Shown one piece after another: positions 36,433 to 46,349 of a DNA stretch of 64,000 nt (position 1 is the stretch's first letter; every line of letters begins with the position of its first letter). The translations under genes were made by a program, and so were the position numbers. The stretch covers positions 17,646,001-17,710,000 of the forward strand of contig JAWUZG010000029.1 in assembly GCA_036785705.1 (NCBI GenBank). Direction: 5' to 3'. The notes beneath the pieces were generated by a model, which saw nothing but the letters and a program-made list of their open reading frames with translations, was not told the origin of the DNA and made no database searches. The stretch is from Acanthornis magna. Its lineage: Eukaryota > Chordata > Aves > Passeriformes > Acanthizidae.

Positions 36433-37350
36433 TGTTGAAGGTTGGGTGGGGGGGTGGAATTTTTCCCCATTCTGTTGCTAGGTAACCAACGACCAGGTAT
36501 TTAAGGACCATTTACTCTTCTGTAAGAGACAAAAGATGTTGGCCTGGTGTGGTGAGGGGAGGAGAGATCTGGCCATTGATAATGGCACTTGCTGCCAGAA
36601 CTTTGGAGAGGCAACAGGGAGTGGAACTGCTGTCTCCCTTTGGCTGCAACTGTGGAAAAGCCCAGCTCTGCTTGCTTTCTCTACCTGGTGGATGAGCTTT
36701 CGTTTGGGAAAGGGACACAGAATTCCAACCCCCCTTTTCCCCTCCTGGAGGGTGTATTTTCCCAGCTGTGCTTGCAGTCACTGCAGAGGGGGCCCAGCTA
36801 CTGCTGCCCCGCACCCCTCCTGCCAGAATATACTGCCACAACTAAGGAGTTCCTGCCACCTTTTTGCTGGCTATCTTGGGTGAGCTAGCTCTGCCACTCC
36901 AGTTCCCTGCTCTGAGCTCCCTTCCCAGCCCATCTTGCTGCATGCTATCCCTGCCTGGCCCATCCACCATTACCCAGTGAGACAGACTTGACCTCATGCC
37001 ACAGCACCTCCTGCAGCTGCTCAGGAGTCATCACACCTGCCCTGCCCAGCTGGGAGCCTGGCATCGCCCCTCCTGACTGTTACGGTGACTGCACCAAATG
37101 GGAAAGTGTCTGGCAGCCCAGGGGACATCTGCCACTGGGGTTTTTTCTGGTTTTGTTTGTTGTTACTATTGTTGTTGTTGATTGTTTGCCTCATTATAGA
37201 TACTAGTGAAGAACTGTTATTCCTTTTCCCATATCTTTGCCTAAAAGACCTTGATTCCAAAGTTATGACAATTCGAATGGAAGGGGGTTCACACATTCCC
37301 TATTCTAAGGAAGGTTCCCACCTTCCTTACCCGTCTTTCAAACCAAGACA
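36433..37350 (+). mobile_element. Solo LTR of ERVL type (918 bp), perfect TSD GTTGG
   Basis: It starts TGTTGAAGGTTGGGTGGG, ends TTCAAACCAAGACA and is flanked by GTTGG at 36428-36432 and 37351-37355. It contains GTATTTAAGGACC as a TATA-like box, a GC-rich central part, and TAGTGAAGAACTGTTATTCC near the 3' end, all of which I recognise from avian ERVL LTRs. It sits in sense orientation in a PDE1C intron. The open frames 36536-36883 and 37085-37372 are not genes. Confidence 0.93.
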
Positions 37351-37355
37351 GTTGG

Positions 37356-38697
37356 TTTTAATAAAACAATGAAATACTGCAGTTTCTGCAAAAAAATGCA
37401 GACTGTGGCAGTGCAAGTCCTAGATGCATAATCCATGTCACTTTTTCAGTGGATGAGAAGTTTGGCATTTTTTTAATTGATTGCACAGCATCTCTCTCTC
37501 TCTTTATATATATTTTATAATAATTTTTCTACTGCAGTAGTCTGTTGCCTTTCAGTATGACATGGGTGTGAAGATGTAAGACTGGTTGCCATAAAAGGGA
37601 CAATTAACCTTGTCTTTCATTTGAATGGTGGCTATACAAAACATTCATACAGACATGTTTGAATAAATATGTTAATTTACAGAGTATGCTGTGGTGATCT
37701 GCTGTTCATCAGCCTAGTGCTCGAGATAGAACTTTGTGTTAATTAATGCCAAAGGAGTTGCATGCTTTAGAATTTAATTTTTCAGCCTTTTCTGATACCC
37801 ATGACATCACAGGAATATTTTCTAGGCTAGCTAATATACAGGTCATGAACACAGAGCCTGTAGTCACTTACAATGTCTGCAGTACAGACTTCTGCTTGCC
37901 TTCTTCTTGCAGCTACAAAAATGTCAGGCCTTCCAGTAATATTGAGCAGAATAGTATCTATCCCTGAATTTGCTTGTTGACTTATATAATAAGTTCCCAA
38001 GGTTGAGAAGAGGCAGAAAGCTAGGAAACTGAGCATTTAGAAAGAATAAGTGTTTCTTTCCATCTCTTGCTAAATAATGAGTGCTGTCACGTCCCACGGC
38101 CTTCCCTAAAATTTGACATTTAAACTCAATCTTCTGCAAGAAGGTTAGACCTTAAACTTTAGCTGTATGAGCTGAGAAGTGAACTTTCCCTCCTTGAGCT
38201 CTTGACTGACCAGCCTGTAGCACTAATATGTCATTTATAGCTGACTGGAACTTTCCGAACTGGAATTAGATATTTATTCTTCTATTGTAAAAATTGGGTT
38301 TTTATATAGTTGTTAGCACTTAATGTATCATATCAGCCCAAATAAGGCCATCTCAATGTCTCAGGTACTAAAGCAAACCAGGATTTTTACCTTTTAGGAT
38401 TCAACCTTTGGTGGTTAAATTCAAGTGTGGAGAATTGTCATGTTGAGCATAAACAAGCAGCATACCTGTTCTTAATGGAAGCTTCTTAAACACAAGTCAT
38501 ACAATATTGATAAATATACTGATACTATGAGTACACTGGTGATTCTGCATTGGTTAAATGGAATTGAAGAATTTATTGTAAAAGAAACTATACACTTATA
38601 TCACTACTGTAATTCTCAATTTGTGAAAGTGAAGAAATTGAATTATCATTGTAAAAAGGATGACCATATTAACTGTCTTTTCTACCTACTCTTGCAG
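37356..38697 (+). other. PDE1C: PDE1C intron, last part
   Basis: AT-rich with a CTCTCTCTCT/TATATATA stretch near 37492-37510. No further element recognised. Confidence 0.55.
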
Positions 38698-38814
38698 AAC
38701 ATAGACAAGTGGTCCTTTGATGTATTTGCACTAAATGATGCAAGTGGGGATCATGCACTGAAATTCATTTTCTATGAACTTCTCACACGCTACGATCTGA
38801 TCAACCATTTTAAG
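38698..38814 (+). CDS. PDE1C: PDE1C exon: start of catalytic domain
   Basis: The exon encodes NIDKWSFDVFALNDASGDHA followed by LKFIFYELLTRYDLINHFK (39 codons, phase 0 at both ends). WSFDVF…LN and FYELLTRYDLI are the N-terminal helices of the PDE1 catalytic domain. The acceptor is CTCTTGCAG and the donor AAG|GTCAGT. NIDKW, ALND and INHF differ from the mammalian form I recall, but none is a catalytic position. Confidence 0.96.
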
Positions 38815-39139
38815 GTCAGTAGTTAGAAGATGGCTATCCTTGTTTATCTTGAATTTTGTTCAACTTCCCTCTCATCCTGTTTTGTTCAATTCAACATGCA
38901 ATTTTAGTGATCTTTGAAGACTTTGTGAATATTGCACTTTCCCTAATAAGCAAGACCAGATGTCGTTTAAGTAGTACTTTCAATTGCAATGGGGCACCAT
39001 GAACTAGGTGGGGTTCCAAATGAAATCCATGGGAAATACTGCATTTGATCCTGCATTTGACCCTCAAGCATACAAGCACAAAAGAGAACAGGAGAATATG
39101 AAAGCAAATTCAAATTCATTATGGTTAGATTGGCCGGCA
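38815..39139 (+). other. PDE1C: PDE1C intron, start of the 9.1-kb intron
   Basis: Unremarkable intronic sequence before a CR1 that hosts the provirus. Confidence 0.6.
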
Positions 39140-39364
39140 GGTTAAAGGAAGTGATTCTGCTCCCAACCCTGCTCTCGTGAGACTCCATTTGGAGTACTGT
39201 ATCCAGGTCATCCAGGTCTGGAGTTCTCAGCACACGGACCTATTTGAGCCAGTTTAGAAGGCCACAAAAATGTTCAGAGGGCTGGAGCACCTTTCCTGTG
39301 AGGAAAGGCCAAGAGAGTTAGTGTTGTTAAGCCCGGAAAAGAGAAGGTTCTGGGGATTGTTCGT
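39140..39364 (+). mobile_element. CR1 LINE, part upstream of the provirus
   Basis: Contains TGGAGTACTGTATCCAGGTC and GGAAAAGAGAAGGTTCTGGG, CR1 blocks that end abruptly at the provirus edge; the same CR1 resumes at 46637 (ATTGCAGCC). The last six bases (GTTCGT, 39359-39364) are the left target duplication. Confidence 0.88.
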
Positions 39365-39651
39365 TGTTGCTCTGATTTTCTGATATTTGTGGAGGTTCAC
39401 AGGAGCTCACAGGGAAGTCAGGCAGGCAGCACCAAGATGATGAAAAGAGAGAGTTTATTTACAAGAACTTCTTTATATATTCATTAATAGTCTGATAATT
39501 ATTGGGCGATAGTTTTTCCACCCCCTATAACAATTGGTTACAACGCTAGGGCGTCCAGTACCGAAACAATGAGATTAGAAAGCACAAGAATGCAACTTAT
39601 CTCTATTCTCCATGAAAAAGAAGAGAAAGATTTTAAAACAGTGCAACTACA
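39365..39651 (-). repeat. 3' LTR of the provirus (287 bp)
   Basis: Minus-strand ends are TGTAGTTGCACTG and CAGAGCAACA. It has the same TATA (TATATAAAG) and AATAAA positions as the 5' LTR. It directly follows the polypurine tract. It differs from the 5' LTR by eight substitutions and no indels. Confidence 0.95.
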
Positions 39652-39664
39652 ATTCCCCCTTTTT
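39652..39664 (-). other. Polypurine tract
   Basis: On the minus strand AAAAAGGGGGAAT lies immediately before the 3' LTR. This is the position and composition of the plus-strand primer of retroviral reverse transcription. Confidence 0.9.
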
Positions 39665-39959
39665 GTTTTAAAAAGAAAAGCAAAAACAAAGGTATTGCTT
39701 GTAGTCCCCTGTCCTAGGAAGGGAGAATGAGCTCAGCATGAAGGATCTACTTGGCAGTGGCCAGCTATAAGAAGATCCCGAACTAAAATACCGATAAGGG
39801 GTCTGCCAGTGGTGGCTAGCCACAGACAGGGCCCAAACCAGCTGCTGATTGAAGGTGGACAGAGAGACTTTCAAGCAATGCCATAACTGATACATCTATC
39901 AAAACCTAATTCTATTGAAAGTTCTTGTTTTCTGACTCCATAATAAGGAAAGCTAAAAT
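39665..39959 (-). other. Spacer between pol and polypurine tract, env missing
   Basis: About 295 bases. A 75-codon minus-strand frame (39668-39895) shows no envelope signature such as a furin site, fusion peptide or CX6CC motif. Either env was deleted or this lineage never had it. Confidence 0.6.
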
Positions 39960-42101
39960 TCAGTCTCTGCTTGTAGAAGGACCATCTGCCTGATGGTCAG
40001 TGTCTTGGTCATCGTTTTGAGGTTGCCGGTTCAGCTTCTGAAGTCGCAGATCAGGATGAACGCATCTCGCAGGTAGCCACTGCACTACAGTATCTGTGGA
40101 AACGCAAGCACACCCATGGCCCCAAGTAATAAGCTCATGCGGGCCTTCCCAGGTGTTAGTAAGTAGGTTTCGAATCCAAACCTTCACCTGGGGAAAGCGC
40201 GACTCGCCTGATGACTGCAATGAGAGAAAATGGTTCAAAATGACAGGATTATTCAAATTTGGTGGCACTGTGAGATGGTTAATTGTGTACAAAGCTTTTT
40301 CCAGTTGGCTCTGTGGTGATTCCCCATGCATTCCCCCTTTTTGTTTTTCCAGAACGCGCTTCTGCGTACCATGCGCATGTTCCATGATCGCTTGACCAGT
40401 TGGGGAATGTGGAATACCAAATTTATGGTCCATACCCCATAGGTGCAAGAACTGCCGCATCTTCTGTGATGCGTAGGCAGGGTCATTGTCAGTTTTCACC
40501 GCAGATGGCACGCCCAAGACCGAGAAGGCCAATTTCCAATGGGCAATGACATCACGACCCTTTTTTCCAGTGTGAGCAGATGCCCACATGGCTGAGGAGA
40601 AGGTGTCAATAGACACGTGCACATACTTAAATTGGCCAAATTCAGGGATGTGTGTCACATCCGTCTGCCAAAGCTGCAAGGCCTTTAGGCCTCTGGGGTT
40701 TACCCCTGATGGCAGAGGTGCAGTGAGTCCGTGGCAATCAGCACAAGCGCTGACAATGTCACAAGCCTCAGTTGGCGTCAATTGGAACTGCTTCTGCAGA
40801 GTATGTGCACTCTGGTGGAAGAAATCATGGGAAGCTTTGGCTTGTGCAATTTTGTCAGGCTGAGGCACCATCCATGTAGGATTGGCTAGCATATCAGCCC
40901 TGGCATTGCCTTCTGTTATAAAACCTGGCAATTTGGTGTGGCTTCGAATGTGCAAAATGTAATATGGATGTGTTCGAGCTTGAATTGCATTCCACAAAGC
41001 TTGCAATAATGAAAACAGAGCCGCATTATTGACTTCCTTTAGAAGTGAACAATCTAGACGTTTGGTTATGTCTGCTGCATAAGCAGAATCTGTGACCAAA
41101 TTCAAAGGCACCTGAGAGAACTGCTGAAAGGCCAAGGCGACTGCCGTTAGTTCAACCAGTTGGACAGAGCCTGACTCATGGCTTTTCAGCACCTCCCACT
41201 CGGATCCCTCCTTCCAGGTTACAATGGCTTTTCCTGATTTTCCAGATCCATCCGTAAAGACGGTGGGTCCGTGCACTGGCACCCGACTGTTCTTTGGTTG
41301 CAAGGCAAGGCTGGTTGAATTTGCCAATTGTAATAATTTGTGACTGGGCAGGTGATAAGCAATCTGCCCTGAAAAGTTTTGCAATGTACTTTGCAAAGGA
41401 GCGCTGTTGGCAAGGCTCCATTCAAAGATGTCCCTTGTAATTGGGACAATAATGGTTGCAGGATCTGCAGCCATCAACTGCAGACACCGGTGGCGGCATT
41501 TGATTATCAAACATGTGATCAATTCGAACAGCATGGGTGCTGTCATTTTTGGCTGATGGGGCAGAAAGACCCATTCCAGAATGTGCAGAGGGTCGGCCCG
41601 TTGTTTGTTCCATTGGCCGATGATACCTGTGGGATGAAGGTCTGGAGCGGTAATAAAAACAGTGATTTCAACAGAGGGGTCTACTTGATAAACCTGACAA
41701 GCAGAAACAGCTTGTTGCACCTCATTCAGCACTCGTCGTGCCTCAGGGGTCAATTTTTGAGGTGAATTCAGATCAGGGTCCCCCTTTAAAATATTAAAGA
41801 GTGGGGAAAATTGCGTGGCGGTCAGTCCTAAATAAGGACATAACCAATTAATGGTACCAAGCAATTTCTGGGCATCATTCAGAGTTTTGACAGTGTCTGA
41901 GAATTGCACCTCTTGGTGTTGTACAGTTTGATCCAAAATTTTGACTTCCAAATATTTCCAAGGAGGCTGCTGTTGAACTTTGTCTGAGGCCACTTGCAAC
42001 CCCTGGGAATGCAGGGCAGCGAACAGTCGAGACTGTAACCTCTGCAACTCATCCTGGGTGGATGCCGCCACCAGGATATAGTCCATATAATGGTAGCAGA
42101 G
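39960..42101 (-). pseudogene. pol: Provirus pol, downstream part: RT palm end, RNase H, integrase
   Basis: An uninterrupted minus-strand frame of 708 codons begins at the Met of the RT active-site box. The box reads YMDY, with the second Asp replaced by Tyr. RNase H acidic residues are present (FTDGS D279, VELTAV E312, VTDSAY D333, ARAD D398, counted from the Met). Integrase follows with zinc-binding H424, H428, C448 and C451, and a DD35E core at D476 (WQTDVTH), D533 (KTDNDP) and E569 (IMEHAH), then a WIRNLL…WEGPHELITW C-terminal domain. The frame is cut off from the rest of RT by the solo LTR at 42102-42388. An intact frame of this length suggests a recent insertion. Confidence 0.92.
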
Positions 42102-42388
42102 TGTAGTTGCACTGTTTTAAAAACTTTCTCTTCTTTCTCATGAAGAATAGAGATAAGTTGCATTCTTGTGCTTTCTAATCTCATTGTTTTGGTACTGGAC
42201 ACTCTAGCGTTGTAACCAATTGTTATAGGGGGTGGAAAAACTATCGCCCAATAATTATCAGACTATTAATGAATATATAAAGAAGTTCTTGTAAATAAAG
42301 TTTCTCTTTTCGCCATCTTGGTGCTGCCTGCCTGACTTCCCTGTGAGCTTCTGTGAATCTCCACGAATATCAGAAAATCAGAGTAACA
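42102..42388 (+). mobile_element. Solo LTR of the same family inserted in pol, opposite orientation
   Basis: It is 287 bp, the same length as both proviral LTRs, but on the plus strand. Ends are TGTAGTTGCACTG and CAGAGTAACA. It is flanked by GCAGAG (42096-42101) and GCAAAG (42389-42394), a 6-bp duplication with one change. By my count it differs from the 3' LTR at about 14 of 287 positions, more than the two proviral LTRs differ from each other, so it came from a separate, diverged copy. The RT frame resumes in the compatible frame on the other side. No internal sequence is left, so a full insertion recombined to a solo LTR inside the host provirus. Confidence 0.95.
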
Positions 42389-42934
42389 GCAAAGTGCCTC
42401 AGGAAACTGCTCACGGACTCCAGACAAAGCCTGAGCGACATACCATTGACAGATTGTCGGGCTATTTTTCATGCCATGAGGTAACACTTTCCATTGAAAT
42501 CTCTTTACAGGCTCAGCATTATTAATTGCATGCACCATAAAGGCAAATTTTGGTCTGTCATTGGGGTGCAAAGGAATTGTGAAAAAACAATCCTTCAAAT
42601 CAATGATCAGGATTTCCCATTTTGCAGGGATCATTGTGAGCGAAGGCATTCCAGGCTGTAAAGCTCCCATGCTTTCCATCACTGCATTAACTTTGGGAAA
42701 GGTCCTGTAACCACCTCCACTTCCCCGATTTTTTCTTAATTACGAACACGGGGGTATTCCAGGGACTAGTAGAAGGCTCAATGTGTCCCTGTTGCAATTG
42801 TTCCTGAACCAGCTGACAAAGGGCGACTAATTTTTCTTTGGACAAGGGCCACTGTGGTTCCCATATGGGTTTTTCAGTCAGCCATCGCAAGGACAGCATG
42901 CGATATGGTGCGCCCTTGTGCACAGTGACCCCTA
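42389..42934 (-). pseudogene. pol: Provirus pol, upstream part: RT fingers and palm, frameshifted
   Basis: Minus-strand frame 42965-42687 encodes the RT start ([19 protein letters not shown], then [20 protein letters not shown]). It then hits a stop, and the continuing sequence lies in another frame from about 42710 to 42389 with [15 protein letters not shown] (the first catalytic Asp in LKDCFF) and [19 protein letters not shown] one-base gain or two-base loss near 42690-42710, next to a C/T run, explains the change. The segment ends at the solo LTR. Confidence 0.9.
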
Positions 42935-43280
42935 TTAAAAATTTGTTCCAATCCGGACTCCCCATGCCGCCAACATGTCCCTCCCCCAGAGGTTAATTGG
43001 GGCTGAAGTAGCATAGGGCTGAATTACAGCTGTGTGACCCTCCAGGCCTTTCACCAACGCAGGCCGTTTGCTCAGGTGGCTCCATGTGGTTCCTCCTAGC
43101 CCCGCAATGGCTGATCCCACAGGGGCTAGAGGCCATGTAGAAGGCCATGAAGAGGAGGAAAGAATTGTTACATCGGCGCCTGTGTCAATCAAACCTCGAA
43201 GTCGAATTCGACGTGGGTGGGCTTTTGGCAGGATCAGAGTGCACGTCAGCTGTGGTCTCCGATTAGAGATGTCTGCGGCC
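42935..43280 (-). pseudogene. pro: Provirus protease
   Basis: In the same frame as the dUTPase but after an in-frame TAG (43280-43282), the sequence shows LRGLIDTGADVTILS with the aspartic protease triad DTG, and [12 protein letters not shown] near the C-terminus, the GRDxL motif of retroviral proteases. It overlaps the start of the RT frame by about 30 bases in a -1 relation, the arrangement used for pro-pol frameshifting. Numerous neighbouring residues look conserved, so the stop is the main lesion. Confidence 0.88.
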
Positions 43281-43282
43281 TA

Positions 43283-43765
43283 GCAGGTATGTGGAAGTTC
43301 TGGAAGTTCAGTGCTGCTGCTTCCACATACTTGCTGCTCTGCTCTGGGAATAGAATACTCAAAAGGCACCAAGTGAGCAATGGGATTTTTCTCAGGGATT
43401 GTGACAGGGGGGCTTGGTGTGGAAACCATAGCATGAATCTGGCCTGTAAAATCCCCATCTATAACTTCTGGATGAACAAAGATTCCTTGGTGGGTGACCT
43501 CAGGTCTCCCCACTAGGAGAGCACCATACCCTTGGCTTAGGGGTTTGTGCGCATCCAAGGGGACTCTGTGAATGCTACCAGAGTCTAGGACGACTGTCCT
43601 GGCTGTGTAGACGTCGATCCAGGCTGACCCTTGGGCACCATCTCCACACTGGCCTGATGGGCCAGTGCTGGCGACGTTGGCCTGGGCTGGCCCTGGGGTG
43701 CCACACTGACTGGATAAGCCAGTGTTTGCAGCCTGTTTTGGGGGAATGTTTGGGGCGGAGGGCAA
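43283..43765 (-). pseudogene. pro: Provirus dUTPase domain
   Basis: Frame in -1 relation to gag and overlapping its last ~180 bases. It shows GSAWIDVYTARTVVL (dUTPase motif 1 region), GALLVGRPEVTHQGIFVHP, EVIDGDFTGQIHAMVS (motif 3, the uridine-binding hairpin) and NPIAHLVPFE (motif 4). A trimeric-type dUTPase fused ahead of protease is typical of betaretroviruses and lentivirus-like relatives and absent from alpharetroviruses. Motif 2 (a P-R-S segment) is altered to VGRPEV, so activity is doubtful. A TAG ends the frame at 43280. Confidence 0.8.
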
Positions 43766-45375
43766 TTCCTCCTTTTTGCACCTCCCTTTCCGTTTCCCAA
43801 CAAAGGCCGGCTGTCTACATGGTATTTAGATCTGCAATAGTCTGAGCAATGCCCTGGTCTACCACACCTCTTGCACTGGGAAATCGCAGTCCCTGCATTT
43901 CCCTTTTTCTGTGATTTAGGTCGTCTTCGTTTGTTCCCAGCCTTGGACTGCTTTTGCCCACTGTCAGGGTTTGCCTGAGCAGGTGACAGAAATGCAGCCA
44001 AAGCAGGCTTCTTTGAGCTCCGTGGTGCCACCTGGGAGCAGGCCTCTACCATGTCTGCGATGGAGACATCGCCTTGCAGTGCAGCTATGATTCTTTTGCA
44101 GTCTTCATTGGCATTGTCTTTTGCCAGCTGTTTGCACAGCACCTGTCTCAAGGGATCATCCTCCACTTGTTTTTCCAAGGCAGCAGCTAGCCTTTCGATG
44201 AATGATAGAAAAGACTCAGACGAGCCTTGGTGTATCTTAGAATATTGCTCTTTTTGGTCTGCCATGTTGATTGTTTTAAGAAGAGCACCCATGCCTAATT
44301 TTTGCGCCTGTTCCAACAGTTGGGGATCCCATCTGGCTTGCAGGTCAGGATTGTCATGGGGTTTAAGTCCCATCAGAACATCCAATCCAGCTCCATGCCT
44401 AGGGTTAGCAAGAGGCAAACACATGTTTTCATCTGCAGCCTTTTGAGACATTTTCCTCCAAGTATTCTCAAAAAGTGTAAATTGCACAGGTTGGAACAAA
44501 ACTTGGCCCAAATGCCTGATGTCAAAGGGTGCCAACAGATCAGTATTCACTACTCTAATAACTTGCATAACTTCAGGAGACCCAAGCCCATACTGTGCTA
44601 CCTTATTTTGTAAATCCTGGACCACTTTCCAAGCTATAACTTGGTGGTTATCCGGTTGGCCCAAGTTCGGGGCTGCTTTGAATACTGGAAAAGCCTGAAC
44701 ATTCCCTGGCAGAACGGTATTATCACCCTGAGCCACTGGCCCATCTTCTAAAGGCACTGCATCTGCCACCTGAGTCTCCATTGCCTCTGGTAGGAGCTGG
44801 GGCATGTCCATGCTTTCTAATAGATCCCAGTCCCCTGCCTGCAAAGCTCCCAATTTCACACAGTCCCAATATCTTCTCGGGTTTCGAGCTCTTAATGTGA
44901 CGGAGTACTCCTGGATTATCCAGAGATGGATCTGCAACAGGTGCTTTCGTCTCCTCTTTGCTATTTCACCCTTTCTGCCACGTACCGAGGGGTCTGGCTC
45001 GGCACTGGAATCGTCCATTCGAGCCTCCCCTGCTGTTCCTATCACAAAGGCTGGAATGTCAGCAGGTATGGGCATTGGGCTGGGAGAGAAGGCCTCCAGA
45101 GAGGCCAGGCTGGGGGCCGGAGAGGACAACAGAGTCACTTCCATCTCCTCTGACTGAGTGGAATGAAGCAACTGCAGAGGTGTCGCCGATCCCGTTGTTA
45201 CTATTGTAACTATGTTGCCGTGTGCAGAAGGATACAGGGCTGTCGCCTCCTCTGCTCTCAGATTCCTGGATTCAGACAGATGCTGAGCGACAGCGGACTG
45301 CCTACTGACATCCAGCAGAGCCAGGGGTGTGTCTGAGATCACTCTGAGTTTTTGCAAAATGCCATCCAGGGGCAA
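43585..45375 (-). pseudogene. gag: Provirus gag, capsid-nucleocapsid part (open 596 codons)
   Basis: The frame is open for 596 codons from a TTG used as nominal start at 45375; the true start lies upstream in another frame, so this is a broken gene despite its length. It contains a capsid with the major homology region (QGSSESFLSFIERL), followed by DPLRQVLCKQLAKDNANEDC, and a single zinc knuckle CKRCGRPGHCSDYC (CX2CX4HX4C) near codon 500. Betaretroviral gag usually has two knuckles; I see one. A repeated GQP…TS segment ends the frame. The last part overlaps the dUTPase frame. Confidence 0.88.
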
Positions 45376-46265
45376 GCAAGCTGTACACCCATCCCCTGCG
45401 CGGTCCCTGCCCCCACCTGCACTACTGTGGGCCCGGGACCGGTTGCCACCTCTGTTGCCACGGTGGGAGGGACTGTGGGTGCGTGCTGGAGTGGGCAGGT
45501 TGCGGGGAGAGCTGCCAATGCGGGCTGGAGCGGGGTAGCGGGGGCCGCTGCTTCTTCCATGGTGCAGGGCGGCTCAGGCAGCCCCGGCACCAGCCCCTAC
45601 GGGGGGGGCAGGGCAGCGCCAGCGGCCGCTTCCTCTTCTTCAGCAGTTGCGGTGAGGTCACTCACCCGTGCCGACAGAGGATCAAGCCAGGAGGGGCAGG
45701 GCCTCCCAGCCCCCACCCGCAGCGGCACGGGGGGAGGAATCCCCGTTGCACCGGGCCTGGGGCCCCCCCCCCCACCGCTTCAGCCTGGCGCTTTTGCTCC
45801 AGGTGTTCAGCCAGGACCTCTTCTGGGGTTGTATAGGCACGTGGTTTGTAATTCAGTGGGGATATGTATTTTTGATCAATGCTTCTGCGTTTTTCAAGGG
45901 AGGGGAGGGGTTGGCTGGGCCAATGGGCACAGGGGGGAGCCCGGGGTTCTAAGTAGGAACAAGAGTCCTTTTTTCCAAAATCCACACCGTCTTCCCGTAA
46001 TAAATCAAGGATTTTCCGCCAAATGTAACACAGGCGTACAATTTTGAAATTTCCGAACGAAATCTCAAACCATAATTCATCTCTGAGAGAGAGCCACGCC
46101 TCAAAGGAAGTGATTGTGAAACTTTGAAGTATCCCTTTTGCTCAAACCATATTAATAAATCTGCTAGCAGTTTGTCAGAGACTTTAGCTCGGACGGGGGC
46201 CCACGCGTCTTGATGGGACGGGGGGAAGCCCCAGAGTCCTCAGCTGCGCTCTCCATTATGTCCCC
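45376..46265 (-). pseudogene. gag: Provirus gag, N-terminal matrix part, broken
   Basis: Matrix-like sequence is visible on the minus strand as VSDKLLADLLIWFEQKGYF (about 46190-46130), then in a second frame RLCYIWRKILDLLREDGVDF (about 46040-45960), running to a TGA at 45662-45664 and on to 45422. The main gag frame is different again. At least two frameshifts and one stop are therefore needed to connect it. A C run at about 45757-45770 may be one slip site. The region 45400-45770 is GC-rich and proline-rich. Confidence 0.7.
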
Positions 46266-46330
46266 GAGACCCTGGGAGGGTGGAAGGGGATGAAGGTGGG
46301 TAGGGAGGGCTTCTCCTACCTTCAGAAGGA

Positions 46331-46347
46331 CACGTCTGGGGTCACCA
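46331..46347 (-). other. Primer binding site, tRNA-Trp-like
   Basis: Two bases from the 5' LTR the minus strand reads TGGTGACCCCAGACGTG. This matches the complement of the tRNA-Trp 3' end used by avian leukosis-type viruses except for one extra A after the CCCC. TGG complements the tRNA CCA end. Confidence 0.75.
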
Positions 46348-46349
46348 AT

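Noticed and set aside
39668..39895. Possible env remnant (75 codons, minus strand)
   Set aside because: No envelope motif is visible; it is noted only as part of the spacer before the polypurine tract.
41379..41765. 128-codon plus-strand frame
   Set aside because: It is the antisense shadow of the intact RNase H part of pol.
45352..46047. 231-codon plus-strand open frame
   Set aside because: It is antisense to the GC-rich N-terminal gag of the provirus, is low in complexity (Ala/Gly/Pro/Ser) and resembles no protein family.
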